Shown here: piece after piece, positions 1 through 5,633 of the stretch
Layout of the letters: each line of letters begins with the position of its first letter
How positions within the stretch are numbered: the first letter of the stretch is position 1
Source of the DNA: Moorella sp. UBA4076
Lineage (GTDB): Bacteria > Bacillota > DSM-521 > Neomoorellales > Neomoorellaceae
Length of the DNA: 6,802 nucleotides
NCBI GenBank assembly: GCA_002383405.1
Contig: DFYS01000040.1
Location: 1,013 to 7,814, forward strand
Direction: 5' to 3'
Notes under the pieces: model-generated
Seen by the model: only the letters and a program-made list of their open reading frames with translations
The model's database searches: none
Told to the model about the DNA's origin: nothing
Translations under genes and position numbers: made by a program

Positions 1-30
1 GCCTTCCGGGAACCTGCCCCACCCCCGATA

Positions 31-43
31 CAGTAACATACTG
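31..43. repeat. Small perfect hairpin CAGTA-ACA-TACTG
   Basis: The arms CAGTA (31-35) and TACTG (39-43) pair perfectly around the loop ACA. It is short and could be chance, or it could be part of the structured leader that follows. No T-run follows it, so it is not an intrinsic terminator. Confidence 0.3.
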
Positions 44-62
44 AACGGCAAAACGCTATTTT

Positions 63-124
63 CAGGGTGGTATATCGCGATGGAGGCCGGGTATCAGGTA
101 ACACCCTGACCCGGCATAGCCGGG
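63..124. promoter_or_regulatory. Competing hairpins, possible RNA switch-like leader
   Basis: Three strong pairings share bases and cannot all form at once. (1) GCCGGGT (86-92) pairs with ACCCGGC (109-115), and its stem continues with CAGG (95-98) pairing CCTG (105-108) around a 6-nt loop after a 2-nt bulge. (2) CCCGGC (110-115) pairs with GCCGGG (119-124) around ATA. (3) CAGGGTG (63-69) pairs with CACCCTG (102-108). Mutually exclusive stems are typical of attenuators and riboswitches, but I recognise no known class, there is no U-tract, and the distance to uvrC is over 200 nt. DNA-level roles such as protein binding or a mobile-element end are equally possible. Confidence 0.35.
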
Positions 125-258
125 ACCAAAATCCTGCCGCAATATTTTCTTGCCATTTTGCGAAGATGTTCGGACTTAAGGGACTAACCTGGCATAACCG
201 GAACCAAACTTTACTACGCCATTTTCTTACTTGGCGTAGATCATTGGAATTAAGGGCC
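107..258. repeat. Two diverged tandem units of about 75-78 bp
   Basis: Unit 1 (about 107-184) and unit 2 (about 185-258) align from end to end with small gaps. Both open with a block of the form GGCATARCCGGRACCAAA; over the first 24 bases 20 match and all four differences are transitions. Both share ATTTTCTT in the middle and end in a GA-AGAT-like block followed by TTAAGGG. A hairpin sits at the same internal place in each with a different sequence: CGCAA/TTGCG (138-142 with 158-162) in unit 1 and CTACGCCA/TGGCGTAG (214-221 with 232-239) in unit 2. The changed but still pairing arms hint at selection on structure. Function unknown. Confidence 0.6.
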
Positions 259-327
259 CAATGAGCCGATGCAACCATACCCTGATCTTCTGGTCTAGAG
301 GCACCCGGTGCAAGTAAAAGAACATGC

Positions 328-336
328 GGGGTGAGG
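328..336 (+). promoter_or_regulatory. Shine-Dalgarno-like site at the uvrC start
   Basis: GGGGTGAGG lies 3-5 nt before TTG at 340 and overlaps the alternative GTG at 331. The GTG itself has no good Shine-Dalgarno site at normal spacing, so the site favours TTG 340 as the true uvrC start. Either way translation begins upstream of repeat copy A. Confidence 0.45.
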
Positions 337-2280
337 CATTTGGCGACAGGCGCTAAGAAACCGGAAGTCGAAAGCGGGGAAGGAGTTGGCGCCGCCAATT
401 CCGACAAAAGTTCTCACCTCCCCCTTCCCACCTCCCACGCTTCATATACGGAGAAACTGGAACACCTGCCGGACCATCCCGGCGTCTATCTGATGCGTGA
501 CGCTCGGGGCGCAATTATTTACGTCGGTAAGGCTGCTTCGCTGAAAAACCGGGTACGTTCCTATTTTCATGGCCAGCTGCCGCCGCGGACGGCGTTAATG
601 GTCAGTCATATTGCCGACCTGGAATATATCCTGACCGATAACGAAGTCGAAGCCCTGATTTTAGAGTGCAACCTGATCAAAGAGCACCGGCCGCGCTATA
701 ACGTCAACCTGAAGGACGACAAGAGCTACCCCTATATCAAAATCACCCTGCAGGAGCAGTATCCCCGGATGCAGATCACCCGCTCCCTGGCCCGCGATGG
801 CTCCCGCTACTTCGGGCCCTATACCAACGTGGGCGCTCTGCGGGAAACCCTGAAACTCCTGCGCAGCTTTTTCCCGGTGCGGACCTGCCGCGACACGCCC
901 CTGCAGCGCCGCAGCCGGCCCTGCCTCAACGCCCATATCAACCGTTGCCTGGCCCCCTGCACCGGTGCGGTCAGCCCGGCAGTCTACCGCCAGGCGGTGG
1001 ATAACTTGGTTATGTTTCTGGAGGGGAGACATACCGCTCTGGTCCGGGACTTAAAGGCGCAGATGGAAGTTGCCGCCGCCGGACTGGAGTTTGAAAAGGC
1101 GGCGCGGTTGCGTGACCAGCTGCGGGCGGTAGAGGAGATTTCGGCGCGCCAGAAGCTGGCCGCCGCCAGCGGTGAAGACGCCGACGCCGTGGCCTTTGCC
1201 TGCGAAGGCGAGGCCGCTCTGGGGCTCATCTTCTTCAGCCGCGGCGGCAAGGTGATCGGCCGCGACCATTTTTTTCTTACCGGCACGGCAGGCTTCTCCC
1301 GCGCCGAGGTTATGGCGGCGCTGCTGAAGGAGTACTACAGTCGCGGGACGGAGATTCCCCCGCACATCCTGCTCCATGATGAACCGGAAGACACCGCTAC
1401 CATCGCCAGCTGGCTGGCGCAGCGGCGCGGCGGCCGGGTGGAGTTAAAGGTGCCGCAACGGGGCGGCAAGTTCAAACTATTGCAGCTGGTCCACGAAAAT
1501 GCTGTCAGCCTCCTCCAGGAGCACCTCCAGGCGCGCCGGCGCCGGGAAGAGGGAGATAAGGCAGCGCTGCTGGAACTGCAGCAGGCCCTGGACCTGCCGC
1601 AGCTGCCGCGGCGGATGGAGGCCTATGATATCTCCAATTTTCAGGGCAGCAATCCGGTAGGAGCCATGGCGGTCTTTGTCGACGGCCGGCCGCTGCCCGC
1701 TGCCTACCGCCGCTTTCAGATTAAAACGGTGACCGGTCCCAATGATTTTGCCTCCCTGCAGGAGATCCTGACCCGCCGTTTCCAGCGCGCTGCCGCCGGG
1801 GACCAGCGCTTCGGCGAACTGCCGGACCTGGTGCTTATCGACGGCGGCCCGGGCCAGCTCCATGCCGCGCGGGAGGTCATGGCCGCCCTGGGCGTCGCCT
1901 CTATCGCCACCTTCGGCCTGGCCAAGGAAGAGGAGCTGCTCTACTGCGAAGGCAGTCCGGCGCCGCTGCGTCTGGCCCGCGACAGCCAGGCGCTCAAGCT
2001 CCTGCAGCACCTGCGCGATGAAGTGCACCGCTTCGCCATCACCTACCACCGCCAGCAGCGGCAAAAGGCCGTCTTCCGCTCGGTGCTGGATGATATTCCC
2101 GGGGTGGGGGCGAAACGCAGGCAGGCGTTATTGCGCCATTTTGGTTCGCTGGAGCGGATTGGTGGAGCAACATTAGAAGAATTGCAGGCCGTCACAGGGA
2201 TAAACCGGGCGGTAGCCGCCCGCATCCTGGCCGGCCTGGGGAGGAAAAATGATGCCGAGAATCCGTATGGTAGCCCTTGA
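331..2280 (+). CDS. uvrC: UvrABC excinuclease subunit C
   Basis: UvrC makes the 3' and 5' incisions around bulky DNA lesions after UvrA/UvrB damage recognition, in the cytoplasm. Residues are numbered from GTG 331. The GIY-YIG nuclease domain lies at about 50-130 with G51-V-Y, Y64-V-G, R74 and E112. Four cysteines, C186, C198, C206 and C210, have the 12/8/4 spacing reported for the UvrC iron-sulfur cluster. A UVR motif for UvrB contact is at about 240-275. The RNase H-like 5' nuclease domain has D433 (YDISNFQG), D504 (IDGGPG) and H566 (DEVHRFAI), and a helix-hairpin-helix pair is at about 588-640. At 649 aa it is somewhat longer than usual. About 35 extra N-terminal residues come mostly from palindromic repeat copy A. 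The start is GTG 331 or, with a better ribosome site, TTG 340; no later usual start codon precedes the GIY-YIG motif. The 3' end overlaps the HAD gene. Confidence 0.97.
   Translation: MRHLATGAKKPEVESGEGVGAANSDKSSHLPLPTSHASYTEKLEHLPDHPGVYLMRDARGAIIYVGKAASLKNRVRSYFHGQLPPRTALMVSHIADLEYILTDNEVEALILECNLIKEHRPRYNVNLKDDKSYPYIKITLQEQYPRMQITRSLARDGSRYFGPYTNVGALRETLKLLRSFFPVRTCRDTPLQRRSRPCLNAHINRCLAPCTGAVSPAVYRQAVDNLVMFLEGRHTALVRDLKAQMEVAAAGLEFEKAARLRDQLRAVEEISARQKLAAASGEDADAVAFACEGEAALGLIFFSRGGKVIGRDHFFLTGTAGFSRAEVMAALLKEYYSRGTEIPPHILLHDEPEDTATIASWLAQRRGGRVELKVPQRGGKFKLLQLVHENAVSLLQEHLQARRRREEGDKAALLELQQALDLPQLPRRMEAYDISNFQGSNPVGAMAVFVDGRPLPAAYRRFQIKTVTGPNDFASLQEILTRRFQRAAAGDQRFGELPDLVLIDGGPGQLHAAREVMAALGVASIATFGLAKEEELLYCEGSPAPLRLARDSQALKLLQHLRDEVHRFAITYHRQQRQKAVFRSVLDDIPGVGAKRRQALLRHFGSLERIGGATLEELQAVTGINRAVAARILAGLGRKNDAENPYGSP
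363..443 (+). repeat. Palindromic interspersed repeat, copy A (inside the uvrC 5' coding region)
   Basis: The core at 382-402 has arms GGAGTTGGC and GCCAATTCC around GCC, a 9-bp stem with one G-T wobble. It is followed by GACAAA and a pyrimidine-rich tail (CACCTC, CCTTCCC, ACCTCCCAC) to 443. A purine-rich flank at 363-380 (GAAGTCGAAAGCGGGGAA) faces this tail and may be the opposite arm. The core and tail align with copy B at 3295-3344. The whole element is open in the uvrC frame and encodes a low-complexity Gly/Ser/Pro/His stretch that UvrC proteins normally lack. Confidence 0.7.
2238..2244 (+). promoter_or_regulatory. Ribosome binding site of the HAD gene, inside uvrC
   Basis: GGGGAGG ends 4 nt before ATG 2249 and 7 nt before ATG 2252, so either methionine could be used. 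It lies within the last codons of uvrC, which favours translational coupling. Confidence 0.65.
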
Positions 2281-3064
2281 TCTCGACGGGACGCTGTTAA
2301 CCGACGAAATAGTCATTGAACCAAAGGCCAGAGAGGCCATCAGCAAAGTCAGGGAAAAGGGTATCACCGTAACCCTGGCCACCGGGCGCATGTTTCAGTC
2401 GGCGCAGCCTTATGCCGTTGAGCTGGGCCTGGATATACCGCTTATAATCTACCACGGCGCCCAGGTGCGCCACGCGGGGACAGGGGAAGTCCTCTATGAA
2501 CAGGCCATACCTTTACCTCTGGCGCGGCGTTTGATAGAACACATTCGCAGCTTTGGTTACGCCTATAACGTTTACCTGGAGGACTGCCTCTATGTTGAAA
2601 GTATCCAGGCTGCAAATGAGGAGTATGCTCGCCGCGTCGGGGTGAGTTTACTTCTGGTTGATGATATGTTAACCTTTCTCCAGGGGAGGGAGAAAGGCCC
2701 TTTGAAGGTCGTCGCCCTGAACGAGGGGCCGGCCCTTGATCCCCTGGAAGCAGCCATCCGCCGCGACGTGGGTGAAGGGGTATACATCACCCGTGCCCTG
2801 CCCCATTACCTGGAGATGCTCAACCGCGAGGTTAATAAAGCGCGCGGGCTCCAGGCCCTGGCAGAACGTGAAGGCGTCCGGCCGGAGGAAATCATGGTCT
2901 TTGGCGACAGCTATAACGATATCCAGATGTTCCGCTATGCCGGCCTGGCGGTAGCCATGGCCAACGCTCCGGCAGAGGTGCGGGCAGCCGCCGACCATGT
3001 TACCGCCAGCAACAACGACGGCGGCGTCGCTTTGGCCCTGGAGCAATTTATCCTGGGGGGTTAG
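2249..3064 (+). CDS. Cof-type HAD-superfamily phosphatase
   Basis: This is a cytoplasmic Mg-dependent phosphohydrolase of the Cof/YidA (HAD-IIB) type. Such enzymes act on sugar phosphates, flavin mononucleotide or related metabolites; the substrate here cannot be told from sequence. Motif I is DLDGT (11-15) with nucleophile D11 and acid/base D13. Motif II is TLATGR with T45. Motif III lysine is K197 in NREVNKARGL, and motif IV is GDSYND (219-224). The region at about 85-185 is the C2-type cap. At 271 aa the length is normal. Residue 69 in IIYHGA is His where many relatives have Asn (YNGA). The gene overlaps uvrC by 32 nt and its stop lies 3 nt before the TTG of the PHP remnant, so the genes are probably co-transcribed. 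Confidence 0.93.
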   Translation: MMPRIRMVALDLDGTLLTDEIVIEPKAREAISKVREKGITVTLATGRMFQSAQPYAVELGLDIPLIIYHGAQVRHAGTGEVLYEQAIPLPLARRLIEHIRSFGYAYNVYLEDCLYVESIQAANEEYARRVGVSLLLVDDMLTFLQGREKGPLKVVALNEGPALDPLEAAIRRDVGEGVYITRALPHYLEMLNREVNKARGLQALAEREGVRPEEIMVFGDSYNDIQMFRYAGLAVAMANAPAEVRAAADHVTASNNDGGVALALEQFILGG

Positions 3065-3067
3065 CTT

Positions 3068-3274
3068 TTGCCCCAATTTTTCCGGGCTGATTACCACGTC
3101 CATACCAACCACAGCGACGGCTGTGCCGGCGCGGCCGCGATGATCGACGCCGCCCGCCGGGCCGGGCTGGCTGAAGTAGCCCTTACCGATCACGGCCCGC
3201 GCAATATCGGCGTTGGTGTCAATTTTTGGGGAGCAATTTACGGCGGCGTGCCGCCAGCAAATGGGAGAAAATAG
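3068..3274 (+). pseudogene. Truncated PHP-domain phosphoesterase (5' remnant)
   Basis: The first ~48 residues are clearly the start of a PHP-family metal-dependent phosphoesterase (histidinol-phosphatase-like): motif 1 HVHTNHSDG with its H-x-H pair at about residues 10-12, and motif 2 LTDHG. Full-length members usually run over 200 residues and need further His, Glu and Asp metal ligands, all absent here. After IGVGV the sequence turns to unrelated NFWGAIYGG and stops at 68 aa. A TTG start 3 nt after the HAD stop is preceded by a G6 run (3055-3060) at 7-nt spacing, so translation initiation looks intact. The next frame (from about 3222) reads EQFTAACRQQMGENRG, which resembles a helical C-terminus and may be the far end of the same gene after an internal frameshifting deletion. 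That last point is inference. Repeat copy B begins 20 nt after the stop. Confidence 0.75.
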
Positions 3275-3294
3275 AGGCAAGCAGGCTTTAATCA

Positions 3295-3344
3295 GGAACT
3301 GGCGCAGCCAGTTCCGGCAAACCTTCCACCTCACCTCCCACTTC
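3295..3344 (+). repeat. Palindromic interspersed repeat, copy B (upstream of rapZ)
   Basis: The arms GGAACTGGC (3295-3303) and GCCAGTTCC (3307-3315) form a perfect 9-bp stem around GCA. They are followed by GGCAAA and the pyrimidine-rich tail CCTTCCACCTCACCTCCCACTTC. It aligns with copy A in core, spacer and tail; the tail is about 12 nt shorter. It sits in the only sizeable gap of the operon, between the PHP remnant and the rapZ ribosome site. As RNA it would form a stable hairpin there, but it lacks a U-tract, so termination is unlikely. RNA processing or stabilisation is possible. Confidence 0.7.
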
Positions 3345-3357
3345 GCAAATCTCATTT

Positions 3358-3367
3358 CGGGGGAGGG
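3358..3367 (+). promoter_or_regulatory. Ribosome binding site fixing the rapZ start
   Basis: The purine run GGGGGAGGGA lies 7 nt before ATG 3375. It supports this ATG over upstream in-frame starts (such as ATG 3213), which would add about 54 residues read through the PHP remnant and repeat copy B and unlike any RapZ N-terminus. Confidence 0.75.
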
Positions 3368-3374
3368 AAGAGTT

Positions 3375-4280
3375 ATGGCCGTAAGCAACTATCCCCGCCT
3401 GGTCATTGTCACCGGCCTTTCCGGCGCCGGCAAGACCCAGGCGGTACGCTGCCTGGAGGACCTGGATTTTTTCTGCGTCGACAACCTGCCCCCTTCCCTG
3501 ATTCCCGGACTGGTTGATCTCCTGGGGCAGCCCGCTAGCTCTATTGCCAGGGTGGCCCTGGTAATGGATATCCGCGGCGGCCAGTTTTTTGACGGCCTGG
3601 AGGAGGCGCTGGGCTATCTGGACAGCCGCAGTATTCCCTATGAGATCCTGTTTCTGGAAGCGGCCGATGAAGTCCTGGTGCGGCGCTATAAAGAAACCAG
3701 GCGGCGTCACCCCCTTTCCAGCGGTGGCCAGATTCTGGAGGGCATTATTGCTGAAAGGCAGCGCCTGGAAGAGCTGCGCGGCCGCGCCAGCAAAATTATC
3801 GACACCTCCGAACTGACGCCGCGCCAGCTGAAAGAGCAAATCACCGAACTCTTCGCCGTCAACCGGAGGCAGCTGCTGATCAGCATTATCTCCTTCGGTT
3901 ATAAATATGGCATCCCCCTGGATGCCGATCTGGTTATGGACGTGCGCTTTTTGCCCAATCCTTTTTATATCCCCTCTTTACGCCCCTTCACCGGTCATGA
4001 CCGTTGTGTGGCTGAATTTGTCATGGCCTCAGCGGAGGCGCAGCAATTTATCGAGCAATTTGCCGCTCTGCTGCGCTTCTTGATACCCCATTACCAGCGT
4101 GAGGGCAAGTCCCAGCTGGTGATTGCCATCGGTTGTACCGGCGGCCAGCATCGCTCGGTAACCCTGGCCGAAAAACTGGGGGCAATCCTGCGCGATGACG
4201 GGTATGATGTAATCGTCAAGCACCGGGACGTGATGCGTTACCTGGGAAATATCAGGGGGGTTCAGGGTGGAGGGTTTTAA
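3375..4280 (+). CDS. rapZ: RapZ/YvcJ family nucleotide-binding protein
   Basis: RapZ (YvcJ in Bacillus) is a cytoplasmic P-loop protein. In E. coli it binds the sRNA GlmZ and delivers it to RNase E to set GlmS (amino-sugar) levels; in Bacillus the homologue hydrolyses GTP and affects competence. The role in this organism is inferred. Walker A is GLSGAGKT (14-21), a Walker B-like strand is VALVMDIRGG (60-69), and the N-domain continues through YKETRRRHPL (105-114). The C-terminal domain carries SFGYKYGIP (173-181), DVRFLPNPFY (189-198), RPFTGHD (203-209) and GCTGGQHRSV (253-262), all family hallmarks. At 301 aa it is slightly long, because of a GVQGGGF-type tail beyond the usual end. That tail is encoded by the 14-nt overlap with yvcK and the bases just before it, which suggests coupled translation. 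Confidence 0.96.
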   Translation: MAVSNYPRLVIVTGLSGAGKTQAVRCLEDLDFFCVDNLPPSLIPGLVDLLGQPASSIARVALVMDIRGGQFFDGLEEALGYLDSRSIPYEILFLEAADEVLVRRYKETRRRHPLSSGGQILEGIIAERQRLEELRGRASKIIDTSELTPRQLKEQITELFAVNRRQLLISIISFGYKYGIPLDADLVMDVRFLPNPFYIPSLRPFTGHDRCVAEFVMASAEAQQFIEQFAALLRFLIPHYQREGKSQLVIAIGCTGGQHRSVTLAEKLGAILRDDGYDVIVKHRDVMRYLGNIRGVQGGGF

Positions 4281-5607
4281 ATGGCTCTATCCCGGGTTGA
4301 AGATTAAACGCTGGCTGCTGCTGGTAGCCGCAGGGCTTTTTTTCCTGGTTTCCGGTTTGACGATCATCTTAGGAGTCACCCTGCTGGCCTCGGCGGAAAG
4401 GGGCGTTACCTGGTTTATCCTGCACACCCTGGGCGCCCTGGGGTCGCCGTTGCTGGGGGGGTTGGTGGTTGCCGGCCTGGGGATGCTCCTGATCATCCTG
4501 GGGGTACAGCACCTGGCCGCGTCATTTTTTAAGGTCCTCTTCCCCGGAGGGACCAGTAATATCTGGCAGCTTTTTTACCGGCGCCGCTACCTGGCCCGCG
4601 GTCCGCATATTGTCGCCATCGGCGGGGGGACAGGGCTGGCGGTGCTCTTGCGGGGGCTGAAAAATTACACCCGTAATCTGACCGCCATTGTCACGGTGGC
4701 CGATGATGGCGGCAGCTCCGGCCGCCTGCGCCAGGAACTGCAGATCCCGCCCCCTGGAGATATCCGCAACTGTCTGGTCGCTCTGGCCGATACGGAAAGC
4801 CTGATGGAGGACCTGTTCAATTACCGTTTTCACCAGGGTGAGGGCCTGGCCGGGCACAGCCTGGGCAACCTTTTACTGGCGGCCATGACCGATATGGCCG
4901 GCGATTTCGACCGCGCCATCCAGGAGCTGGCGCGGGTCCTGGCGGTCGGCGGGCGGGTGATCCCTTCTACCACCAGCCACGTCACCCTGGGCGCCGAACT
5001 GGCCGACGGCAGCATTATTATGGGGGAAAGCAATATCCCCGCGGCCGGCCAACGGATCAAGAGGGTATTTTTACAGCCTGCTGCCTGCCGGCCGCCGGCA
5101 GCGGCCCTGGAGGCCATCGCCCGCGCGGACGCCGTGATCATCGGCCCGGGCAGCCTTTACACCAGTATCCTGCCGAATTTGCTTGTACGCGGCCTGGCTG
5201 ACGCTCTGCGCCAGTCGCCGGCGCCGGTCTTTTACGTTTGCAATATCATGACCCAGCCCGGCGAGACGGATGGCTACACCGTTGGCGACCACCTGCAGGC
5301 TATTATCGATCATTGCGGCCGGGATCTGGTCGATGTGGTTATCGCCCACCGTGGTCCCATCTCGCGGGCGGCGCGGCGCCGCTACGGGGAAAAGGGTGCC
5401 CGCCCCGTCGTGCTGGAGCGGGCGGCGGTGACCAGGATGGGAGTGCAACTGCGCTCGGGCTGGCTGGCCGACGAGACCCATGTCGTCCGGCACCACCCCG
5501 AACGCCTGGCCACCCTCTTGATGGAGGAATTCTACCGTCACCATTCCTGCCGCCGGCAGCGATTGGTCTACCTGTTCCGGAAGAAATTCCGCCACCTTGT
5601 TTCTTGA
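4267..5607 (+). CDS. yvcK: YvcK/CofD-like protein with N-terminal membrane hairpin
   Basis: YvcK (gluconeogenesis factor, CofD-like) binds UDP-sugars and, in Bacillus, Listeria and Mycobacterium, is needed for growth on gluconeogenic carbon and for cell-wall homeostasis. The fold begins at about residue 112 with VAIGGGTG (117-123) and continues with VADDGGSSGRLR (144-155), GDIRNCL (164-170), FNYRF (184-188), GHSLGN (196-201) and IGPGSLYTSILPNLL (292-306). Before it lie two hydrophobic segments, about 15-42 and 54-80, which the ~320-aa Bacillus protein lacks; the 446-aa protein is thus probably membrane-anchored, with its catalytic-like domain in the cytoplasm. The end is basic. The start is GTG 4267, preceded by CAGGGGGG (4253-4260) at 6-nt spacing and placed inside the end of rapZ. 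Confidence 0.95.
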   Translation: MEGFKWLYPGLKIKRWLLLVAAGLFFLVSGLTIILGVTLLASAERGVTWFILHTLGALGSPLLGGLVVAGLGMLLIILGVQHLAASFFKVLFPGGTSNIWQLFYRRRYLARGPHIVAIGGGTGLAVLLRGLKNYTRNLTAIVTVADDGGSSGRLRQELQIPPPGDIRNCLVALADTESLMEDLFNYRFHQGEGLAGHSLGNLLLAAMTDMAGDFDRAIQELARVLAVGGRVIPSTTSHVTLGAELADGSIIMGESNIPAAGQRIKRVFLQPAACRPPAAALEAIARADAVIIGPGSLYTSILPNLLVRGLADALRQSPAPVFYVCNIMTQPGETDGYTVGDHLQAIIDHCGRDLVDVVIAHRGPISRAARRRYGEKGARPVVLERAAVTRMGVQLRSGWLADETHVVRHHPERLATLLMEEFYRHHSCRRQRLVYLFRKKFRHLVS

Positions 5608-5620
5608 TGGAGGTCTCAAA

Positions 5621-5627
5621 AGGGGTG
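5621..5627 (+). promoter_or_regulatory. Ribosome binding site of whiA
   Basis: AGGGGTG lies 6 nt before ATG 5634. A second, stronger-looking GGAGGT at 5609-5614 is 19 nt away and too distant for this start. A stop codon at 5628-5630 blocks in-frame starts further upstream, so ATG 5634 is the natural start. Confidence 0.6.
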
Positions 5628-5633
5628 TAAACC

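Larger units (their letters stand above)
1..330. other. Structured non-coding region upstream of uvrC
   Basis: I see no convincing gene here. The one sizeable open frame (67-264) has an arginine-rich composition unlike any family I know, and it runs through a tandem repeat, so I do not call it. What the stretch does hold is a set of hairpins at 31-124, two diverged tandem units at 107-258 and a small hairpin at 301-311 (GCAC/GTGC). I could not find a convincing -35/-10 pair for uvrC or a U-tract terminator. The end of the gene before uvrC is not recognisable either, so the region may be longer than the window shows. Confidence 0.6.

Noticed and set aside
67..264. 65-codon open frame upstream of uvrC
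   Set aside because: No family resemblance, a start without a good ribosome site, and it lies across hairpins and the diverged tandem repeat; best read as non-coding.
3041..3241. Direct repeat GAGCAATTTA at 3041-3050 and 3232-3241 as a deletion or target-site signature
   Set aside because: Ten bases encoding the common Glu-Gln-Phe combination; a near copy also occurs inside rapZ (about 4053), so it is probably coincidence.
3213..3374. 54-codon N-terminal extension of rapZ
   Set aside because: It reads through PHP remnant sequence and repeat copy B and is unlike RapZ; ATG 3375 has a strong ribosome site and gives the normal N-terminus.
5606..5629. Seven-codon mini-ORF (ATG at 5606 overlapping the yvcK stop) before whiA
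   Set aside because: The GGAGGT lies inside it, not upstream, and there is no sign of conservation; likely chance.
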